A stretch of DNA of 64,000 nucleotides from Shewanella litorisediminis (GCF_016834455.1 NZ_CP069213.1:3573501-3637500), one strand, 5' to 3'; positions 48,322-60,216 are shown, numbered from the stretch's first letter. Numbers and translations: made by a program. Notes: a model not told the origin generated them from the sequence alone.

Positions 48322-51300
48322 CTAAGGGTTGCCCCTGTGTTTATCTTTATGTCCTATCCAGTGGCTCAGGGTTTCAAAGAGTTCATTGAGCACTATGGGT
48401 TTGGTGATGTGGGCATTCATGCCGGCAGCGAGACTCTTTTCCCGGTCGCCGGACATGGCGTGGGCCGTCATGGCGATAATCGGCAGTTCGTCGAAGCTGT
48501 AGCGCTTGCGCAGTTCGGTCGCCGCCGTGAGGCCATCCATCACAGGCATTTGAATATCCATGAGTATCGCATCGTAACTGCGCTTGCCCACCATCTCCAG
48601 CGATATCTGGCCATTGTCGGCCACATCCACCTCGTAACCGGCGCTCTTGAGAAGCTCGGTGGCCACCTGTTGGTTGATAAAGTTATCTTCCACCAAAAGC
48701 ACCACGCCCTGATGCTCACCCTCATCCTGCACCTCAGGTGCCGGCAGGGCCTTGGGCGCAGGCGGCGCAAAGGCGCGGATGATTTCATCGAACAGGCTGG
48801 ACGCCTTGAAGGGCTTTTGCAGCATGGCAAACACGCGGTCGCTGTCCAAATCCACCTTCAGCGGCTCGGCGGCGTAGGCGGTCATGATGATGATCACCGG
48901 CCGGGCGGCGAGCTTGCCTTCGGCCACCATCTCATCGATGGCGTCTATCACCTGTATGCCATCCATCTCCGGCATCATCCAGTCGAGCAGCACCAGATCC
49001 ACCGGCTGTTTACCGAGCTTATACAGGGCCTCGGCGCCGGTGGAGGCGGTTTCCACCTCAAAGTGGAAGTCGCGCATCACGCTGGAATAAATCTGCAGCG
49101 CCGTGGGGTTATCGTCCACCACCAGGGTACGCAGGCTTGCCAGACGCTCGGGCACCACCATGGGGGCGACCCTGGCTTCTTCGGCGATTTCAAAACTCAC
49201 GGTGAAGCTGAAGGTGGAGCCCACACCGGGCTCACTCTCTACCTGCATGGTGCCGCCCATCATGGACACCAGGTGCTTACTGATGGAAAGCCCCAGGCCC
49301 GTGCCGCCATACTTGCGGGTGGTGGAGCCATCGGCCTGGGCAAAGGCGTCGAACAGCTTGTCCTGCTGCTCGCGGCTGATGCCTATGCCGGTATCCCGCA
49401 CCCAGAACTTGAGGGTGATACGGTGGTCGCGCTCGCCCACGTCTTCACAGCCCAGTTCAATTTCGCCGTTTTGGGTGAATTTCACCGCGTTGGACAAGAG
49501 GTTAATCAGCACCTGCCCCAGACGCAGCGGGTCCCCCTTGAGCATGATGCCCGCCGACACGGGGGCATACAGCAGGAGTTCGATGCCCTTTTCCTGAGCC
49601 CGCAGGGCGTTGAGGTCCAGCGAGTGGTCCAGCACCTTGTCCAGCGGGAAGGCGACTTTTTCCAGCTCCAGCTTACCGGCCTCAATCTTGGAGAAGTCGA
49701 GGATGTCGTTAATGATGCGCAGCAGCGACTGGGCCGAGAAGCTCGCCTTATCCAGGTAATCTTTTTGCTGCTCGGTGAGGCTGGTGCGCCCCGCCAGTTG
49801 CAACATGCCTATGATGGCGTTCATGGGGGTGCGGATTTCGTGGCTCATGTTGGCCAAAAATTCGCTCTTGTAGAGGTTGGCAAGCTCCGCATCCTGCTTG
49901 GCCTCCAGCAGCGCCACCTCGTTGCTCTTGTGGCGGGTAATGTCCTTGTGGGTACCCACCATCCGCTTGGGCTGGGCATCCTGGGTAAATTCCACCACCC
50001 GGCCACGGCTCAACATCCAGTGGTACTGGCCCGTCTTGGCGCGCATCCGGAACTCAATCTCGTAGGCGCCTATGGGGTCTTTGAGGTACTGCTCGCGGTA
50101 CTCCTGCACCCGGATGCGATCGTCCGGATGAATCAGGCTGTCGATGGTGGAGAGCAGCGCCGGGAACTCGTTGGTCTTGTACCCCAGCATGGAGTAATAG
50201 GCCGGGTTGCAGATGATTTGCTCTGAGTCGAGATACCAGTCCCACAGGCCATCTTCCACCGCGTCCATGGCGAGATGGTAGCGCTCTTCCGACAGCCGCA
50301 GCTGCTCGGCCGACTCGTATTCGCGGGTCACGTCACGCCACACCGCAATCAGGCCCATCAGCTCACCGCGGCGATTGTAGAAGGGCAGCTTGAGGGTATC
50401 GAGCAGCACAGGCTTGCCGGCCAGTTCGATTTTTTCCTGATAACGCAGCGGTTTGCGCTCTGTCAGTACCTGCTCATCCTCGGCACGGATGCGGCTGCCC
50501 TGCTCGGGGGATGTGAGCTCTTCGCTGGACAGGCCAATCATCTCGGCTTCGCTGAAACCCAACATACGCTCGGCAGCCTTGTTACAGCCGAGGTAATGGC
50601 CTTCCTTGTCTTTGAAAACAATGGCCTCGGGAATGGAGTCGAGCAAAGAGCGCAAGAGCGCATATTCACGCTCGCGGCGCTCTGTGGTTTCTTTCAGCCT
50701 TTCGGTGCGGCGCGCCACCAGCTTGTCGAGGCGCTTGTTCTGCTCGGCCAGGTGCTTGGTGTACTGCTGGTTTTCTTCAAAAATACGGCTTACCAGCTGG
50801 AACCATGGCTCCCAGCCGGGGGTGATTTTTTCCGGCACGGGCATGGGCTCGGCCGAGCAGCCCTCGAGGTGTGAGAGCAGCCTGGATGCGGGGCTTACGA
50901 AGGAGCGGCGGGTCTGCCAGTGCACTATGGTCACCAGCACCGAGAGCGCCAGTACCACCAGAATAAAGGTCAGCTGCAGCTTCGCCCAGCTCTCCTGGAA
51001 GAGGTCATCCACATCCTGAATGTACAGCAGACGCCAGGGCGCATTGTGCAGCGCCACCGAGTGAATGTAGTAACCATTGCGGATAATGCCGCCCTGGGCA
51101 TCAAAGAGTTCCGACTCCGGCAACGAGTGCAGCTCAGAGGGGATCTTCTGGCTGATGTGCAGCACCCGCTTGAGGTCGTTGCCCGCCATGTCGGAGTGGG
51201 ACAGTATGTTGTTGCTCTGGTCGAGCAGGATTACCGTGCCCGGCATCTTGAAGTAGAGACGGATTTGCCGCGCCAGCGAGGCCAGGGTCATGTCCAGATT

Positions 51301-52032
51301 GATGGAGCCGATAAACTCATCTTCAAGGTAGATGGGTACACCCAGGGTGGTCAGCAGGCCCTTGTCGGTGGAGTCGAGATAGGCCTCACTCCAGAACACG
51401 CTGCGCTGGGGGTTCATGGCCGGGGTGGCCAGCTGGAACTGTTTCTTGTTCAGCAGTTCGTCGCGAAAGCGTTGTTCATCCAACGGCCAGGGGAAGTAGG
51501 ACATCATCCGCCGTTTGGAGATGTAGTAGATGGCAGACGCCTTGGGGGCGGCCTCTTTGGCCACCGGAAACGACAGCGACAGCTCAAACAGCATTTCCAG
51601 TTCCTGATAGAACTTGTCGCTTCTGTCTTTGAGGGAGCCAATACCCGTGATGCGGCCCATGTTATTGAAGGGCTTATTGCCCTGGGCATAGTGGGGCTCG
51701 AGGGTGAAGTACTGGCCGTCTTCGTTGAATTTTTCGTACTGGGGCAAGCGATCTCTGCGCACCAGCTCACCGAGGCGCAAATGATCCACGGCGACGTCAC
51801 GCAAGCTCTTTACCGCCCGGATGCTGGACTCCAGCAAGAGGTCGATTTGCAGTACGTGTCGGTCAATTTGCTCTTCGCGCTGGGCCAGCTGCTGGGTCTT
51901 TTCCCGGTCGAAGAAAAACCAGGCGGTCAGGCACGCCATCACAATTACACCTATGTAGGTGTAAAACACGGCGCGGTTGTAATTGCGCTGAATAGGCGAT
52001 TTGAGCTGCAAATCCGGCTCAGTCGATTTCAT
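48322..52032 (-). CDS. Hybrid sensor histidine kinase with two receiver domains
   Basis: 1236 residues from ATG 52032 ([15 protein letters not shown]); the frame is open to 52077. Order: membrane span (about 22-42), a large periplasmic dCache-like sensor (43-345, with [13 protein letters not shown]), a second span (345-368), coiled coil, PAS1 (460-575), PAS2 (587-710), HisKA with [13 protein letters not shown] (His731), HATPase (830-950), and two receivers: REC1 with D1017 in [11 protein letters not shown] and REC2 with D1159 in [11 protein letters not shown]. The two RECs suggest a phosphorelay to an outside Hpt protein or a response regulator; none is adjacent. The input ligand is unknown. 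The stop codon is 21 bp before the metalloprotease start, so an operon is possible. Confidence 0.9.
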   Translation of the reverse strand: MKSTEPDLQLKSPIQRNYNRAVFYTYIGVIVMACLTAWFFFDREKTQQLAQREEQIDRHVLQIDLLLESSIRAVKSLRDVAVDHLRLGELVRRDRLPQYEKFNEDGQYFTLEPHYAQGNKPFNNMGRITGIGSLKDRSDKFYQELEMLFELSLSFPVAKEAAPKASAIYYISKRRMMSYFPWPLDEQRFRDELLNKKQFQLATPAMNPQRSVFWSEAYLDSTDKGLLTTLGVPIYLEDEFIGSINLDMTLASLARQIRLYFKMPGTVILLDQSNNILSHSDMAGNDLKRVLHISQKIPSELHSLPESELFDAQGGIIRNGYYIHSVALHNAPWRLLYIQDVDDLFQESWAKLQLTFILVVLALSVLVTIVHWQTRRSFVSPASRLLSHLEGCSAEPMPVPEKITPGWEPWFQLVSRIFEENQQYTKHLAEQNKRLDKLVARRTERLKETTERREREYALLRSLLDSIPEAIVFKDKEGHYLGCNKAAERMLGFSEAEMIGLSSEELTSPEQGSRIRAEDEQVLTERKPLRYQEKIELAGKPVLLDTLKLPFYNRRGELMGLIAVWRDVTREYESAEQLRLSEERYHLAMDAVEDGLWDWYLDSEQIICNPAYYSMLGYKTNEFPALLSTIDSLIHPDDRIRVQEYREQYLKDPIGAYEIEFRMRAKTGQYHWMLSRGRVVEFTQDAQPKRMVGTHKDITRHKSNEVALLEAKQDAELANLYKSEFLANMSHEIRTPMNAIIGMLQLAGRTSLTEQQKDYLDKASFSAQSLLRIINDILDFSKIEAGKLELEKVAFPLDKVLDHSLDLNALRAQEKGIELLLYAPVSAGIMLKGDPLRLGQVLINLLSNAVKFTQNGEIELGCEDVGERDHRITLKFWVRDTGIGISREQQDKLFDAFAQADGSTTRKYGGTGLGLSISKHLVSMMGGTMQVESEPGVGSTFSFTVSFEIAEEARVAPMVVPERLASLRTLVVDDNPTALQIYSSVMRDFHFEVETASTGAEALYKLGKQPVDLVLLDWMMPEMDGIQVIDAIDEMVAEGKLAARPVIIIMTAYAAEPLKVDLDSDRVFAMLQKPFKASSLFDEIIRAFAPPAPKALPAPEVQDEGEHQGVVLLVEDNFINQQVATELLKSAGYEVDVADNGQISLEMVGKRSYDAILMDIQMPVMDGLTAATELRKRYSFDELPIIAMTAHAMSGDREKSLAAGMNAHITKPIVLNELFETLSHWIGHKDKHRGNP

Positions 52033-52175
52033 CAAAAACCCTTTGGCATCCGCTGTCGCGGGTCCCTGCACCCGCAAAACTTAACGGATAATACTAACAG
52101 GAACCCCGAGCCAGTCACATCAAATAATTGTCATCGAATTTGTTTCAAAGTCGCTGTTTTTGCATCGCATTAAGG

Positions 52176-52203
52176 ATAAAAAACGGACCCGGCGGGTCCG
52201 TTT
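52176..52203 (-). terminator. Rho-independent terminator after the PhoH-family gene
   Basis: A 10-bp stem (52181-52190 with 52194-52203) with a 3-base loop and a minus-strand T run (52176-52183), 24 bp past the stop codon at 52228. Confidence 0.82.
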
Positions 52204-52227
52204 GTCTGCCATGCCACAGGCGCTGAC

Positions 52228-53619
52228 TTACAGGTGCTCCTCGGCGAATTCGGCAAGCCGGGATCTGACCACACCATTGAGGTAGACATTGGCACTGCCT
52301 TCGAAGTTCTTGAACCTTTCCACAATGTAGGTCAGGCCCGAGGTCACGGCGGTCAGATAATTGGAGTCTATCTGGGCCAGGTTGCCCGAGCAGATAAGCT
52401 TGGTGCCTTCGCCCATGCGGGTGATCATGGTTTTGATTTGCGATGCTGTGAGGTTTTGACATTCATCCAACAGCACTATGGCATTCTGGATGGAGCGGCC
52501 ACGCATAAAGTTGATGGATTTGAACTGGATGTTGGCTTTTTCCATGATGTAGTTCATGGAGCCGTGGGGATTGACGTCGTTCTTGTGCAGCACTTCCAGG
52601 GTGTCAGTGATGGCCGCAAGCCAGGGGGCCATTTTCTCTTCTTCTGTGCCGGGCAAGAAGCCGATGGACTCGGCAATTTCCGGGGTGTTGCGGGTCACTA
52701 TCACCTTGTCGTACTGATTGCGTTCCACCACCAGCTCAAGTGCCGCCGCCATGGCCAGCAGGGTTTTACCGCAGCCGGCGGGGCCGGTAAGTATGACCAT
52801 GTCGATATCCGGATCCAGCAGCGCCTGCAACGCCATGCCCTGATACACGTTTTTAGGCCTTATGCCCCAGGCTTCCAGATTCAGCAAGCGGCTGCGCCCC
52901 AAATCCACTATGTGCAGGTGGGTATCGTCCTTGGAGATGACTCTGCCACAAAAGTCAGATTCTTCGTCGATAAGGTATTGGTTGATATAGAGATGGTCGT
53001 CTTCGAGATCTTTAAGGGGGACTTCGTGGATAGTCTGGCGGCCGTGGCGGGTAGTGGACACCTTCTCCAGATGCTCCCAAAAATTGCCTTCAAACTGATG
53101 AAAGCCCTTAGTTAAGAAGCGAATGTCATCGATAAGTTGGTCGGTGCGGTAGTCTTCTACCAGTTTGATGCCGGCGCCCTTTGCCTTGAGGCGCATATTG
53201 ATATCTTTGGTGACCAACACCACGGGACGTGGTGAGTGCTGTTTTTGCAGATAGAGCGCAGTATTGATAATACGGTTGTCGTTATGGTCGCCGGGCAGGC
53301 CGCCTATGGTCATTTCAAGTTGATGGTCGGGGAAAATGGCGAGTGTGCCTGTGGCTTCGTGGCCTTCGCGGGCCGGCAGGGGAACGCCTGCAATAATCTG
53401 TTCGGGGGTGGTTTCGCCGCCAAGGGTATCTTCCAGTGCCCTGATGGCGACCCGGGCGTCACGGCTGACATCCCGCTTGCGGTCTTTGATCTGGTCCAGC
53501 TCTTCAAGAACAGTCATAGGGACTATGACATCGTGTTCTTTAAAGGAATAAATCGCTAAGGGTTCGTGCAATAAAACATTGGTATCCAGTACAAACAACT
53601 TTCTGTCGTCTTGTTCCAT
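52228..53619 (-). CDS. PIN-PhoH family protein
   Basis: 463 residues from ATG 53619, with GGAGG 4-5 bp upstream; the frame is open to 53766. N-terminal PIN domain (about 6-150) with acidic core residue D12 in FVLDTNVLL, and a C-terminal PhoH ATPase domain (about 240-450) with Walker A TGPAGCGKTLL and Walker B IVLLDECQNLT. PIN-PhoH proteins are thought to unwind and cut RNA. The substrate in this organism is unknown. It has its own terminator and is divergent from rapA. Confidence 0.9.
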   Translation of the reverse strand: MEQDDRKLFVLDTNVLLHEPLAIYSFKEHDVIVPMTVLEELDQIKDRKRDVSRDARVAIRALEDTLGGETTPEQIIAGVPLPAREGHEATGTLAIFPDHQLEMTIGGLPGDHNDNRIINTALYLQKQHSPRPVVLVTKDINMRLKAKGAGIKLVEDYRTDQLIDDIRFLTKGFHQFEGNFWEHLEKVSTTRHGRQTIHEVPLKDLEDDHLYINQYLIDEESDFCGRVISKDDTHLHIVDLGRSRLLNLEAWGIRPKNVYQGMALQALLDPDIDMVILTGPAGCGKTLLAMAAALELVVERNQYDKVIVTRNTPEIAESIGFLPGTEEEKMAPWLAAITDTLEVLHKNDVNPHGSMNYIMEKANIQFKSINFMRGRSIQNAIVLLDECQNLTASQIKTMITRMGEGTKLICSGNLAQIDSNYLTAVTSGLTYIVERFKNFEGSANVYLNGVVRSRLAEFAEEHL

Positions 53620-53936
53620 GGCGCCTCCGGTTTTAGTGACATAGGGCGATGATATTGTGATTGCGCTGGGATGTATGGCTGGGGCGGGATCCTCCTTGGA
53701 TGGCTGGGACGGATAGGACAAGGTCACATCCTGTCGTTGAATCAATACTGACACCCTTCCCGGCAAAGCTCAACACTCCATTAACACCCAATTCCATTCA
53801 AAGACAAATGTATGACAAGCCCGTGACAGAATGAAAGTTGTCAGCTGCACGATGGGGATCTAGGCTGATTCAAATATCCGGGCCGTTGGTATAACATACG
53901 CGCCCTTTGAGTTCCCCCTTGAGTTGAGAGAGTAAG
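53620..53936. other. Divergent promoter region between PhoH and rapA
   Basis: 317 bp without a gene. An extended -10 element (TG at 53887-53888, then TATAAC at 53890-53895) is the likely rapA promoter, about 40 bp upstream of its start; the -35 is weak. Nothing else was recognised. Confidence 0.45.
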
Positions 53937-56840
53937 ATGTCGTTTGCGGTTGGGCAGCGCTGGATCAGTGACACAGAATCGGAATTGGGTTTGGGCACAG
54001 TGGTGCAGATAGAGGGCCGCATGGTCACTCTGCTGTTTCCTGCCACCGGTGAAAACCGCATGTTTGCCATGGCCGAAGCGCCCCTCACCCGGGTGATATA
54101 CAACCCCGGAGACACCATCGACAGCGCCGAAGGCTGGGGCATGACGGTGGACAAGGTCGAAGAATTAAACGGCCTGGTATTTTATTTGGGCAAGCGCACC
54201 GACACGGGTGAAGACACCCTGCTGCGCGAGACCCTGCTCGAGCACAATATTCGTTTCAACAAGCCCCAGGATCGCCTGTACGCCGGCCAGATTGACCGTA
54301 TCGAGCGCTTTGGTGTGCGTTATAAGGCGCAGTTGCTGCGCCACAAGCAGGCCACCTCGCCACTGCTGGGCCTGCAGGGCCCAAGGGTTGGCCTGATTCC
54401 GCATCAGCTGTGGATTGCCCATGAAGTGGGCCGTCGCCACGCCCCGCGGGTATTGCTCGCCGACGAAGTGGGTCTGGGTAAAACCATTGAAGCGGGCCTG
54501 ATTATCCACCAACAGCTGATAACAGGCCGCGCCGAGCGGGTACTGGTGATAGTGCCCGATACCCTGCGCCACCAGTGGCTGGTGGAAATGCTGCGCCGCT
54601 TTAACCTGCGCTTCTCGGTATTTGATGAAGACCGCTGCGTGGAGGCCTTTGCCGACCACGACAACCCCTTCTACACAGAGCAGCTGGTGATTTGCTCGCT
54701 GGAGCTGCTGCGCAAGAAGCGCCGATTGGAGCAGGCGCTGGATGCCGATTGGGATCTGATGGTGGTGGACGAAGCCCACCACCTGGAGTGGAGCGAAGAC
54801 GAGCCCAGCCGCGCCTATCAGGTGGTCGAGGCCCTCGCCGCCGTGGTACCCGGGGTGCTGCTGCTCACCGCCACTCCGGATCAACTGGGCCACCAGAGCC
54901 ACTTTGCCCGTTTGCGCCTGCTGGATCCCGACCGTTTTTACGACTATCAGGCCTTCCTCGAGGAAGAAAAAGGCTACCAGGCCGTGGCCGAAGCCGCCGA
55001 TGCCCTGGCAAGCGGCATCAAGCTTTCCGATGAGGCCATCAACGGCCTGACCGAGCTCTTGTCGGAGAAAGACATAGCCCCGGCCATTCGCCAGATCCAG
55101 GCCGAAAACCTCGACGAAGAGCTGCGCCAGGCCGCCCGCGATGAGCTGCTGCAGGAACTTCTGGACCGCCACGGCACCGGCCGGGTGCTGTTCCGTAACA
55201 GCCGCGCCTCGGTAAAGGGCTTCCCCAAGCGGGAGTTCCACAGCCACGGCTTCGAACTGCCTGAGCAATACGTGACCGCCATGCGGGTAAACGCCATGAT
55301 GGGCGGCGCCCGCACCCAGGAAGCCCGGGTGGCCCAGGCCCTGAGCCCCGAGCGTATCTATCAGGAGTTTGATGACAACAACGCCAGCTGGTGGAAGTTC
55401 GACCCAAGGGTCGACTGGCTTATCGACTTTTTGAAGTCCCATCGCTCCAAGAAGGTGCTGGTAATTGCCAGCCGCGCCGAGACGGCACTGGCGCTGGAAG
55501 AAGCCCTGCGCACCCGTGAAGGCATACAGGCCACTGTGTTCCACGAAGGCATGTCCATCATTGAGCGCGACAAGGCCGGTGCCTACTTTGCCCAGGAAGA
55601 AGGCGGCGCCCAGGCGCTGATTTGCTCGGAAATCGGCTCTGAAGGCCGTAACTTCCAGTTTGCCAGCCACCTGGTACTGTTCGACCTGCCCCTGAACCCG
55701 GATTTGCTGGAGCAGCGTATCGGCCGTCTGGACCGTATCGGCCAGCGCCACGATGTGCAGATTCACCTGCCGTTCCTCAAGCACACGGCTCAGGAACAAC
55801 TGATGCACTGGTATCACGAAGGGCTGTGCGCCTTCGAACTCACCTGCCCCGGCGGCCATGTGCTTTTTGGGGAGTTCAAAGAGCGTCTGCTCAGTGTGCT
55901 GACCGGTGAGAGTGACGAGCTGGATGAACTGATGGCCGACACCAAGGCACGCTACAAGGCGCTGAAAGCCGCCATGGAGCAGGGTCGCGACAAGCTGCTT
56001 GAACTCAACAGCCACGGCGGCGCCAAGGCCGAAGCCATTGCAGCCAGCCTCAGCGACGCCGACGAAGATACCGACCTTATCGCCTCGGTGATCCGCCTGT
56101 GGGACGTGATAGGTATCGACCAGGATGACAAGGGTGAAAACTCCATCGTGCTGCGCACCACGGATCATATGATGTACCCCACCTATCCCGGTCTCAACGA
56201 GGATGGGGTGACTGTCACCTTCGATCGCAACACGGCACTGTCACGGGACGATATCGCCCTTATCACCCTGGAGCATCCTCTGGTGCAGACCGGGCTCGAC
56301 CTCATCACAGGGTCTGATACCGGCACCACCTGTGTGGCACTGTTGAAAAACAAGGCGTTACCGGCGGGCACCATTTTCCTGGAGCTGATTTACCTCGCCG
56401 AAACCACAGCGCCCAAGGCCAGCCAGCTTTACCGCTATCTGCCGCCCACGCCGGTGCGTGTGCTGCTGGATAAGAACGGTAACAACCTGTCTGACAAGGT
56501 GGACTACGACAACTTCGACAAGCAGCTGTCCGGGGTGAATCGCCATATCGCCAGCAAGCTGGTCAATGCCTCCCAGACCATATTGCATCCGCTGTTTGCC
56601 AAGGGTGAAGAGTTTGCAGGGGAAGCCCTTGAAATCCTGACCAGGGATGCCAGGGCGCGCATGGAAACCCAGCTGGGCGCCGAGCTCTCACGGCTTGAGG
56701 CCCTCAAGGCGGTGAACCCCAGCATCCGCGAAGAAGAGCTGGAGCACCTGCGGCAGATGATGCAGGAACTGTCGGGCTACCTTGGCAATACCCAGCTGCA
56801 GCTGGATGCCATCCGCCTGGTGCTGGTAAGCCACAACTGA
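53937..56840 (+). CDS. rapA: RNA polymerase-associated ATPase RapA (HepA)
   Basis: 967 residues, full length. N-terminal Tudor-like domains (about 1-110), a Swi2/Snf2 helicase core with Walker [13 protein letters not shown] and the DEAH box in [11 protein letters not shown], helicase C domain with [10 protein letters not shown], and the C-terminal region that closes over the enzyme. RapA binds RNA polymerase and remodels stalled post-termination complexes so that the enzyme can be recycled. It is monocistronic with a strong terminator. Confidence 0.98.
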   Translation: MSFAVGQRWISDTESELGLGTVVQIEGRMVTLLFPATGENRMFAMAEAPLTRVIYNPGDTIDSAEGWGMTVDKVEELNGLVFYLGKRTDTGEDTLLRETLLEHNIRFNKPQDRLYAGQIDRIERFGVRYKAQLLRHKQATSPLLGLQGPRVGLIPHQLWIAHEVGRRHAPRVLLADEVGLGKTIEAGLIIHQQLITGRAERVLVIVPDTLRHQWLVEMLRRFNLRFSVFDEDRCVEAFADHDNPFYTEQLVICSLELLRKKRRLEQALDADWDLMVVDEAHHLEWSEDEPSRAYQVVEALAAVVPGVLLLTATPDQLGHQSHFARLRLLDPDRFYDYQAFLEEEKGYQAVAEAADALASGIKLSDEAINGLTELLSEKDIAPAIRQIQAENLDEELRQAARDELLQELLDRHGTGRVLFRNSRASVKGFPKREFHSHGFELPEQYVTAMRVNAMMGGARTQEARVAQALSPERIYQEFDDNNASWWKFDPRVDWLIDFLKSHRSKKVLVIASRAETALALEEALRTREGIQATVFHEGMSIIERDKAGAYFAQEEGGAQALICSEIGSEGRNFQFASHLVLFDLPLNPDLLEQRIGRLDRIGQRHDVQIHLPFLKHTAQEQLMHWYHEGLCAFELTCPGGHVLFGEFKERLLSVLTGESDELDELMADTKARYKALKAAMEQGRDKLLELNSHGGAKAEAIAASLSDADEDTDLIASVIRLWDVIGIDQDDKGENSIVLRTTDHMMYPTYPGLNEDGVTVTFDRNTALSRDDIALITLEHPLVQTGLDLITGSDTGTTCVALLKNKALPAGTIFLELIYLAETTAPKASQLYRYLPPTPVRVLLDKNGNNLSDKVDYDNFDKQLSGVNRHIASKLVNASQTILHPLFAKGEEFAGEALEILTRDARARMETQLGAELSRLEALKAVNPSIREEELEHLRQMMQELSGYLGNTQLQLDAIRLVLVSHN

Positions 56841-56877
56841 GGCAAGCCAAATCAAGGCGCCCAAGCCAAGCCCAATC

Positions 56878-56905
56878 AAAGGCCCGCCACTGCGGGCCTT
56901 TTTTA
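56878..56905 (+). terminator. Rho-independent terminator after rapA
   Basis: A 10-bp stem (56878-56887 with 56892-56901), 4-base loop and a T run, 38 bp after the rapA stop. Confidence 0.88.
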
Positions 56906-57001
56906 TGCCATTCATGGGGTGACTCGGACGAAGGAGCAATGCTATAACCTTAAAAAACATAACAAACTTTAAACATTTCACTCTCTGCACAAGGATTTCC
57001 C

Positions 57002-58705
57002 ATGGTCGCTCACCGCTCCTTGCATACAGGCTCACGTTCTCTCAATTCCCTGCCACGCCGCACATTGCTGGCCTCCTTGCTGCTGTTTTGCTGCCAGGGC
57101 GCCCCCACAGCCGCCACCATCAAACTGGAAAATATCCGCGGTTACGGTTTTGATGACGAGCGTCAATTGGTCTCCTTCGACACCCTCGCCTATGACGATG
57201 CCACCGGCAAGGTGCTGGCAAGGGGCAAGGAGGCGCAGTCGCTGACCACAGACAAGGTGCTTAATGGCGCCGGCAAGACACTGTTACCGGGGCTGATTGA
57301 CGGCCATGGTCATGTCTTGGGGCTGGGACAGAGCCTGAGCCGGGTTGAGCTCAGGGAAAGCCGCACCGAAGCGGCGGCCGCCAGTCTGGTGAGTGACTTT
57401 GCCCGTGCCCATCCGGAGCAACGCTGGATACTGGGCCGAGGCTGGAATCAGGAACTCTGGGACAGCCGCGCCTATCCCAGCAAGGCCTCGCTGGATGCCC
57501 TGATAAGCGACAGACCCGTTTGGCTGCAGCGTGTTGATGGTCACGCAGGCTGGGCCAACAGCAAGGCGCTGGCCCTGGCGGGGATAAGCCGGGATACCCT
57601 CGACCCGGACGGCGGTCAAATCATCAAGGACGCAAAGGGTGAGCCCACGGGCGTGTTGGTGGATAACGCCATGGCGCTGCTGGAAAGACACATTCCCGAA
57701 CCCGATAAAGCCGAGCGGCTCGCCGCCTTTGCCACCGCCTTTGACCACCTGCTCTCTCTGGGTATCACTGCCACCCATGATGCGGGCATCAGCGCCGCCG
57801 AGCTGGGCGACTATCAGGCACTCAGGCAGCAAGATAAGCTGCCGGTACGGATATACGCCATGCTGTCGGCGGCCGATCCGGCGCTGGATACCTGGCTGAA
57901 ACAGGGCCCGATTCTGGATGAAGACGAGCGTCTGGTGGCGCGCTCGGTGAAAATTTACAGTGACGGCGCCCTTGGCAGCCGGGGGGCGGCGCTGCTGGCA
58001 CCCTACAGCGACAGACCCGGCGAAACAGGACTGCTGGTCACCCCTGAGCCGGAACTTGGCAGCCTGATAAAGGCCACGGTAGCGGCCGGTTTTCAGGCCA
58101 ATGTTCATGCCATAGGCGACAGAGCCAACCGCATGGTGTTGGATAAGTTCGCCCAATTGGATAACAAAACCCGCGAGGCAGGTCGCCATCGCATCGAACA
58201 CGCCCAAATTATCGATCCCGAGGATTTGCCGCGCTTCGCCACGCTCAAGGTATTGCCCTCCATGCAACCCACCCACGCCACCTCAGATATGAATATGGCC
58301 GGGGATCGCCTCGGTGAGCAGCGTCTGCGTGGTGCCTATGCCTGGCGTACCCTGGTGGACCTTGGCAGCCCCATTGTGGGTGGCTCCGACTTCCCGGTTG
58401 AGCTGGCTAATCCCTTCCACGGCCTCCATGCCGCCGTCACCCGTCAGGATCAGCGTAATCTGCCGGAAGGTGGCTGGCGCCCGGCTGAGAAGTTGACCCT
58501 GGCCGAAGCCCTGCGTGCCTTCACCCGGGATGCGGCCTATGGCGCCTTTCAGGAGCAGAAAATGGGCAGCCTGACGCCGGGCAGCTTTGCCGATTTTATT
58601 GTGCTGGACAGGGACATCTTCGCCATCGCACCTGAGCAGCTGTGGCAGACCCGGGTACTTGAAACCCATGTGGCAGGTAAGCAGGTGTATGCCCTGGGGC
58701 AATAA
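57002..58705 (+). CDS. Exported metal-dependent amidohydrolase (YtcJ/Amidohydro_3 type)
   Basis: 567 residues. Signal peptide in the first 40 residues (TLLASLLLFCCQG), then an amidohydrolase barrel with the N-terminal metal motif GLIDGHGHVLG (about 97-107), HAIGDRANRMV (about 370), the RIEHAQII motif and a final VGGSDFPVE. The substrate class (imides, amides or lactams) cannot be read from these motifs. It follows rapA after 161 bp; an AAGGA sequence precedes the start. Confidence 0.87.
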   Translation: MVAHRSLHTGSRSLNSLPRRTLLASLLLFCCQGAPTAATIKLENIRGYGFDDERQLVSFDTLAYDDATGKVLARGKEAQSLTTDKVLNGAGKTLLPGLIDGHGHVLGLGQSLSRVELRESRTEAAAASLVSDFARAHPEQRWILGRGWNQELWDSRAYPSKASLDALISDRPVWLQRVDGHAGWANSKALALAGISRDTLDPDGGQIIKDAKGEPTGVLVDNAMALLERHIPEPDKAERLAAFATAFDHLLSLGITATHDAGISAAELGDYQALRQQDKLPVRIYAMLSAADPALDTWLKQGPILDEDERLVARSVKIYSDGALGSRGAALLAPYSDRPGETGLLVTPEPELGSLIKATVAAGFQANVHAIGDRANRMVLDKFAQLDNKTREAGRHRIEHAQIIDPEDLPRFATLKVLPSMQPTHATSDMNMAGDRLGEQRLRGAYAWRTLVDLGSPIVGGSDFPVELANPFHGLHAAVTRQDQRNLPEGGWRPAEKLTLAEALRAFTRDAAYGAFQEQKMGSLTPGSFADFIVLDRDIFAIAPEQLWQTRVLETHVAGKQVYALGQ

Positions 58706-58835
58706 TGACGGCGCCCGGCACGAAACACCGGGCCCAAGTTCCCATGCCGGTTTATGATCGCCAAGTCAGGAGTTCTGTGGGAGGCGTCAGGTGGGTTATT
58801 ATCAGCAGGTACATTGCCTTAAAAACGGAAATCCC

Positions 58836-59714
58836 ATGCGCGCCCTCTTTGCCCTGAGCCACAGTGTTCTGCTGAGCCTGAGTCTGTTGTTGAGTCTGTT
58901 ATTACCCACAGCCCAGGCCGCCGATGATCCTGCATTCGATTACCTCAAGAGCCGCCAAATGCGCGCCATCAACGTGGAAGGCACTGAGCTGCCGGTATTG
59001 GTGCGCCCCTGGGAAGGCAAGAGTCAGCACGGTGCGGCGCTGATTTTTGCCGACACCGGCTTTGGCGCCGATGCCCCGGGACTGGTGGCCTTTTTGCGGG
59101 ATGGTTTAAGCCCTCTGGGCTGGGCCAGTATCAGCATGACGCCACCGAGTAACCCACCCCACCCAAGTTTTTCCACGGCGCCGGAAGAGGTGGCAAAGGC
59201 GGGAGACAAACAGCTGTCATTGCCACCGGGCAAGGCCATGGACAGGTTCAGCCCAGAGGAATGGCAACAACATGTGGACACCCAGCTGGGCTTTGTGGAG
59301 GCCAGTCTGGGGCAATTGGATCAGATAGGTGCAGCCTATCCGGGCAAGCGCATCCTGGTGAGCATGGACCGCAGCGCCGCCCTGCTGCTGCAGCTGCTGG
59401 CGGATGGCAAGGTGGCACCACCGGATCTTCTGGTGATAATCAACCCCTACAGCGAGTCGCCGGACTTTGACGAACGCCTGCCGGGGCTGGTGGCCATACA
59501 GGAAGTTCCGGTGCTGGATATTCAATCGCCGGATGGCAATAGAGCGAGCCTGGCTGCCGCCTCGCTGCGGCGAGCCAATTCGGCCATGAAAGATGCCATG
59601 GCCTACCGGCAGCTGCCACTGGCGCTCAACATCAGTGAACCCGATGCCTGGGCCGATGTGCTCAGCGCTATCCGGGGCTTCGCCGCCAGTGTCAAGGCCG
59701 CTCCCCTTAACTGA
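58836..59714 (+). CDS. DUF3530 family periplasmic protein (alpha/beta-hydrolase-like)
   Basis: 292 residues from ATG 58836. Signal peptide (about 1-26, ending TAQA), then a DUF3530-type domain resembling an alpha/beta hydrolase fold with LIFADTGFGADAPG and WASISMTPP; the strict catalytic nucleophile could not be assigned. Function unknown. It lies 131 bp after the amidohydrolase on the same strand, so the two could share a transcript. Confidence 0.78.
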   Translation: MRALFALSHSVLLSLSLLLSLLLPTAQAADDPAFDYLKSRQMRAINVEGTELPVLVRPWEGKSQHGAALIFADTGFGADAPGLVAFLRDGLSPLGWASISMTPPSNPPHPSFSTAPEEVAKAGDKQLSLPPGKAMDRFSPEEWQQHVDTQLGFVEASLGQLDQIGAAYPGKRILVSMDRSAALLLQLLADGKVAPPDLLVIINPYSESPDFDERLPGLVAIQEVPVLDIQSPDGNRASLAAASLRRANSAMKDAMAYRQLPLALNISEPDAWADVLSAIRGFAASVKAAPLN

Positions 59715-59715
59715 T

Positions 59716-60216
59716 TCAGGCCTGCTTGTCCTTGGTGAGCATCAGCGCCAGGGCAACCAACACCACCACGCCGGCCATATACAGCAGCTCCAGTGCGCTC
59801 TGGGGCTTGAGCTCGCTGAAAAAGGAAAACAGCTTGATCACCAGCATCATGAGTATGACCTTGCCAAGCTTGCTTTTGAGTGAGTCTATGCTGCTGATAA
59901 TCAGAATTTTACCGCCAACCTCTGACTCTGACGCCGGCTTGATGTCACGGATAAAGAGCTCGTAAAGACCGAAGGCAAAAATCAGCAGCACAGCGCCCAG
60001 CAAAAAGGTGTCGAGGATTTCAATGACCACCATCACCAGATCGTTACGCACCTCAAGGCTGCCACTGGCAAGGTAATCCCACAGCAGGTGAAGCATGTGC
60101 AGCACGTCCTTGGCGCCCATGATAAAGACCACCAGAGCCGCCACGATACAGGCCACCACCCCAAAAATCACCGACAGACGGCTGCTCCACAGCAAACGCT
60201 CCAGTTGGTTTTTCAT
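59716..60216 (-). CDS. yqhA: YqhA/UPF0114 family membrane protein
   Basis: 166 residues from ATG 60216 after AGGGAG. Four membrane spans (about 10-30, 60-88, 110-125 and 138-160) and the family phrase ELFIRDIKPASESEVGG followed by IISSIDSLKSKLGKVILMML. UPF0114 members are inner-membrane proteins of unknown role. Its 3' end abuts that of the DUF3530 gene (convergent, 1-bp gap). Confidence 0.82.
   Translation of the reverse strand: MKNQLERLLWSSRLSVIFGVVACIVAALVVFIMGAKDVLHMLHLLWDYLASGSLEVRNDLVMVVIEILDTFLLGAVLLIFAFGLYELFIRDIKPASESEVGGKILIISSIDSLKSKLGKVILMMLVIKLFSFFSELKPQSALELLYMAGVVVLVALALMLTKDKQA

Noticed and set aside
48310..50226. 638-codon plus-strand ORF opposite the hybrid kinase
   Set aside because: Very long but histidine- and glycine-rich with low-complexity runs, typical of an antisense frame; the kinase domains explain the opposite strand.
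54165..56168. 667-codon minus-strand ORF inside rapA
   Set aside because: Antisense frame of rapA, whose helicase motifs are intact across the same region.
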